NCBI GenBank assembly: GCA_934663625.1
Contig: CAKUKP010000046.1
Span: 1-24,447 of the forward strand
Direction: 5' to 3'
DNA length: 24,447 bases
From: an uncultured Clostridia bacterium
Lineage (GTDB): Bacteria; Bacillota; Clostridia; Christensenellales; Aristaeellaceae
Made by a program: the position numbers and the translations under genes. Every line of letters starts with the position of its first letter. Positions within the stretch are counted from its first letter, which is position 1. Shown here piece by piece: positions 23,838 to 24,447 of this stretch. The notes beneath the pieces are model-generated. The model made no database searches, was not told where the DNA came from, and was given only the letters and a program-made list of their open reading frames with translations.

Positions 23838-23870
23838 GCTTTTGCAGCCATAAGGCTGAGCTGCAAAAGC
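23838..23870 (+). repeat. Additional hairpin behind copy B
   Basis: GCTTTTGCAGC (23838-23848) pairs perfectly with GCTGCAAAAGC (23860-23870). An alternative inner pairing AGCC/GGCT exists. It is not followed by Ts. About 60 bases of AT-rich sequence then lead to the next hairpin. Confidence 0.65.
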
Positions 23871-23932
23871 TGCTCGGGTGCAGCGATATATGAGTTTTGA
23901 GTTTGCGAAATTAAATCGATATGTATAAAGAG

Positions 23933-23960
23933 GGGAGTCCGTGCTTGCGGATTCCCTTTT
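23933..23960 (+). terminator. Terminator-like hairpin in front of rmuC
   Basis: GGGAGTCCG (23933-23941) pairs with CGGATTCCC (23948-23956) with one wobble, then TTTT. It lies downstream of a weak -10-like TATAAA (23924-23929) and only 1 base before the rmuC ribosome site. It may end argS transcripts or attenuate rmuC. Confidence 0.6.
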
Positions 23961-23974
23961 CAGGAGATACGAAT

Positions 23975-24447
23975 ATGGATTGGATCAATCGGAATGCGGG
24001 CGTGATCATCGTCGCTGCGATGCTGCTGATGGGGATCGTATTGATCGCGGTACTGGCGATGCAGCGATCCCGAATGCGCGCCGAGCGCGAACAGCTTTTG
24101 CGCCAGCTGCGCCGTGAAAATGAAATTCAGGGGCGCGGCGTGGAAATGCTGAATCAGTCCGTGGGGCAGAGCGTACAGCAGATGGCGGAAATTACCACCG
24201 CGCTGGATCGCCGCATGGAGGATTTATCCCGCCGCAGCGCGCAGGAGCTTACCGAAATGCGCCGTCTGGTGGGCGAAAAGCTGGATGTGCGGCTGAACGA
24301 ATCGTTCAGCATCGTGGGCAAACAGCTTGCCGATGTGCATCGCGGCATCGGTGAAATGCGCGATCTGGCGGCGAATGTTTCCGATCTGAAAAAGGTGCTG
24401 GGCAATGTGAAAACCCGCGGCGTATGGGGCGAGGTACAGCTGCGCAA
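23975..24447 (+). CDS. rmuC: DNA recombination protein RmuC (5' part, runs off the window)
   Basis: The first 157 residues are visible. An N-terminal transmembrane helix (about 9-29, VIIVAAMLLMGIVLIAVLAM) is followed by a long charged coiled coil (31 to about 140, including REQLLRQLRRENE and DRRMEDLSRRSAQEL). It then enters the RmuC domain with the hallmark GVWGEVQL just before the edge. RmuC proteins have a nuclease-like core and limit inversion or recombination at repeats. AGGAGA lies 7 bases before the ATG. The C-terminal catalytic domain is outside the window. Confidence 0.88.
   Translation, partial: MDWINRNAGVIIVAAMLLMGIVLIAVLAMQRSRMRAEREQLLRQLRRENEIQGRGVEMLNQSVGQSVQQMAEITTALDRRMEDLSRRSAQELTEMRRLVGEKLDVRLNESFSIVGKQLADVHRGIGEMRDLAANVSDLKKVLGNVKTRGVWGEVQLR

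Overview
The window reads as chromosome of a GC-rich anaerobic Bacillota (Clostridia-like, possibly Christensenellales). The taxonomic guess rests on the gene set (rsmD-coaD-coiled-coil protein, YitT, alr, CDP-glycerol-type polymer genes, an encoded CCA on the tRNA) and on strong codon preferences (GAT, GCG, CGC, GAA). The sequence gives no genus. Nearly every promoter I can read has an extended -10 box (TGnTATAAT type) with 17-18 nt spacing.

Layout. (1) 1-6846, plus strand: a surface-polymer locus. Two tandem CDP-glycerol glycerophosphotransferase-like genes are followed by a 430-base gene-free stretch made of about ten different consecutive hairpins. A second operon has its own promoter: an SDR oxidoreductase fused to a TagD-like cytidylyltransferase, an IspD/TarI-like cytidylyltransferase, a LicD protein and an NAD-dependent epimerase/dehydratase. 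Together they look able to make CDP-activated polyol or sugar units and attach them, with phosphodiester decoration, to an envelope glycan. (2) 6858-8616: a small secreted protein (minus) and a YitT-family membrane protein (plus), read from divergent promoters. (3) 8615-16252, minus strand: one 2506-residue cyclic beta-1,2-glucan synthase-like enzyme, with a broken winged-helix fragment just behind it. (4) 16480-19437, minus: rsmD-coaD-coiled-coil protein, then alr. (5) 19438-20139: an intergenic island with a tandem repeat, several terminators, an unrecognised small Cys-motif ORF and a tRNA-Leu(GAG) with a consensus promoter. (6) 20140-21881, minus: zinc-ribbon protein, single-pass membrane protein, ispE. 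(7) 22056-24447, plus: argS, a hairpin element, and the start of rmuC.

The most unusual material is non-coding. A two-copy element of about 70 bases sits directly behind the stop codons of the yitT-like gene and argS; its stems differ between the copies by paired, compensatory changes while the loops are conserved. A different repeat of about 68 bases, also hairpin-forming, occurs at 2615 and 16379. A ten-hairpin array lies inside the polymer locus. These suggest families of structured intergenic elements scattered through this genome. No phage, IS, CRISPR array or recognisable defence system is visible.
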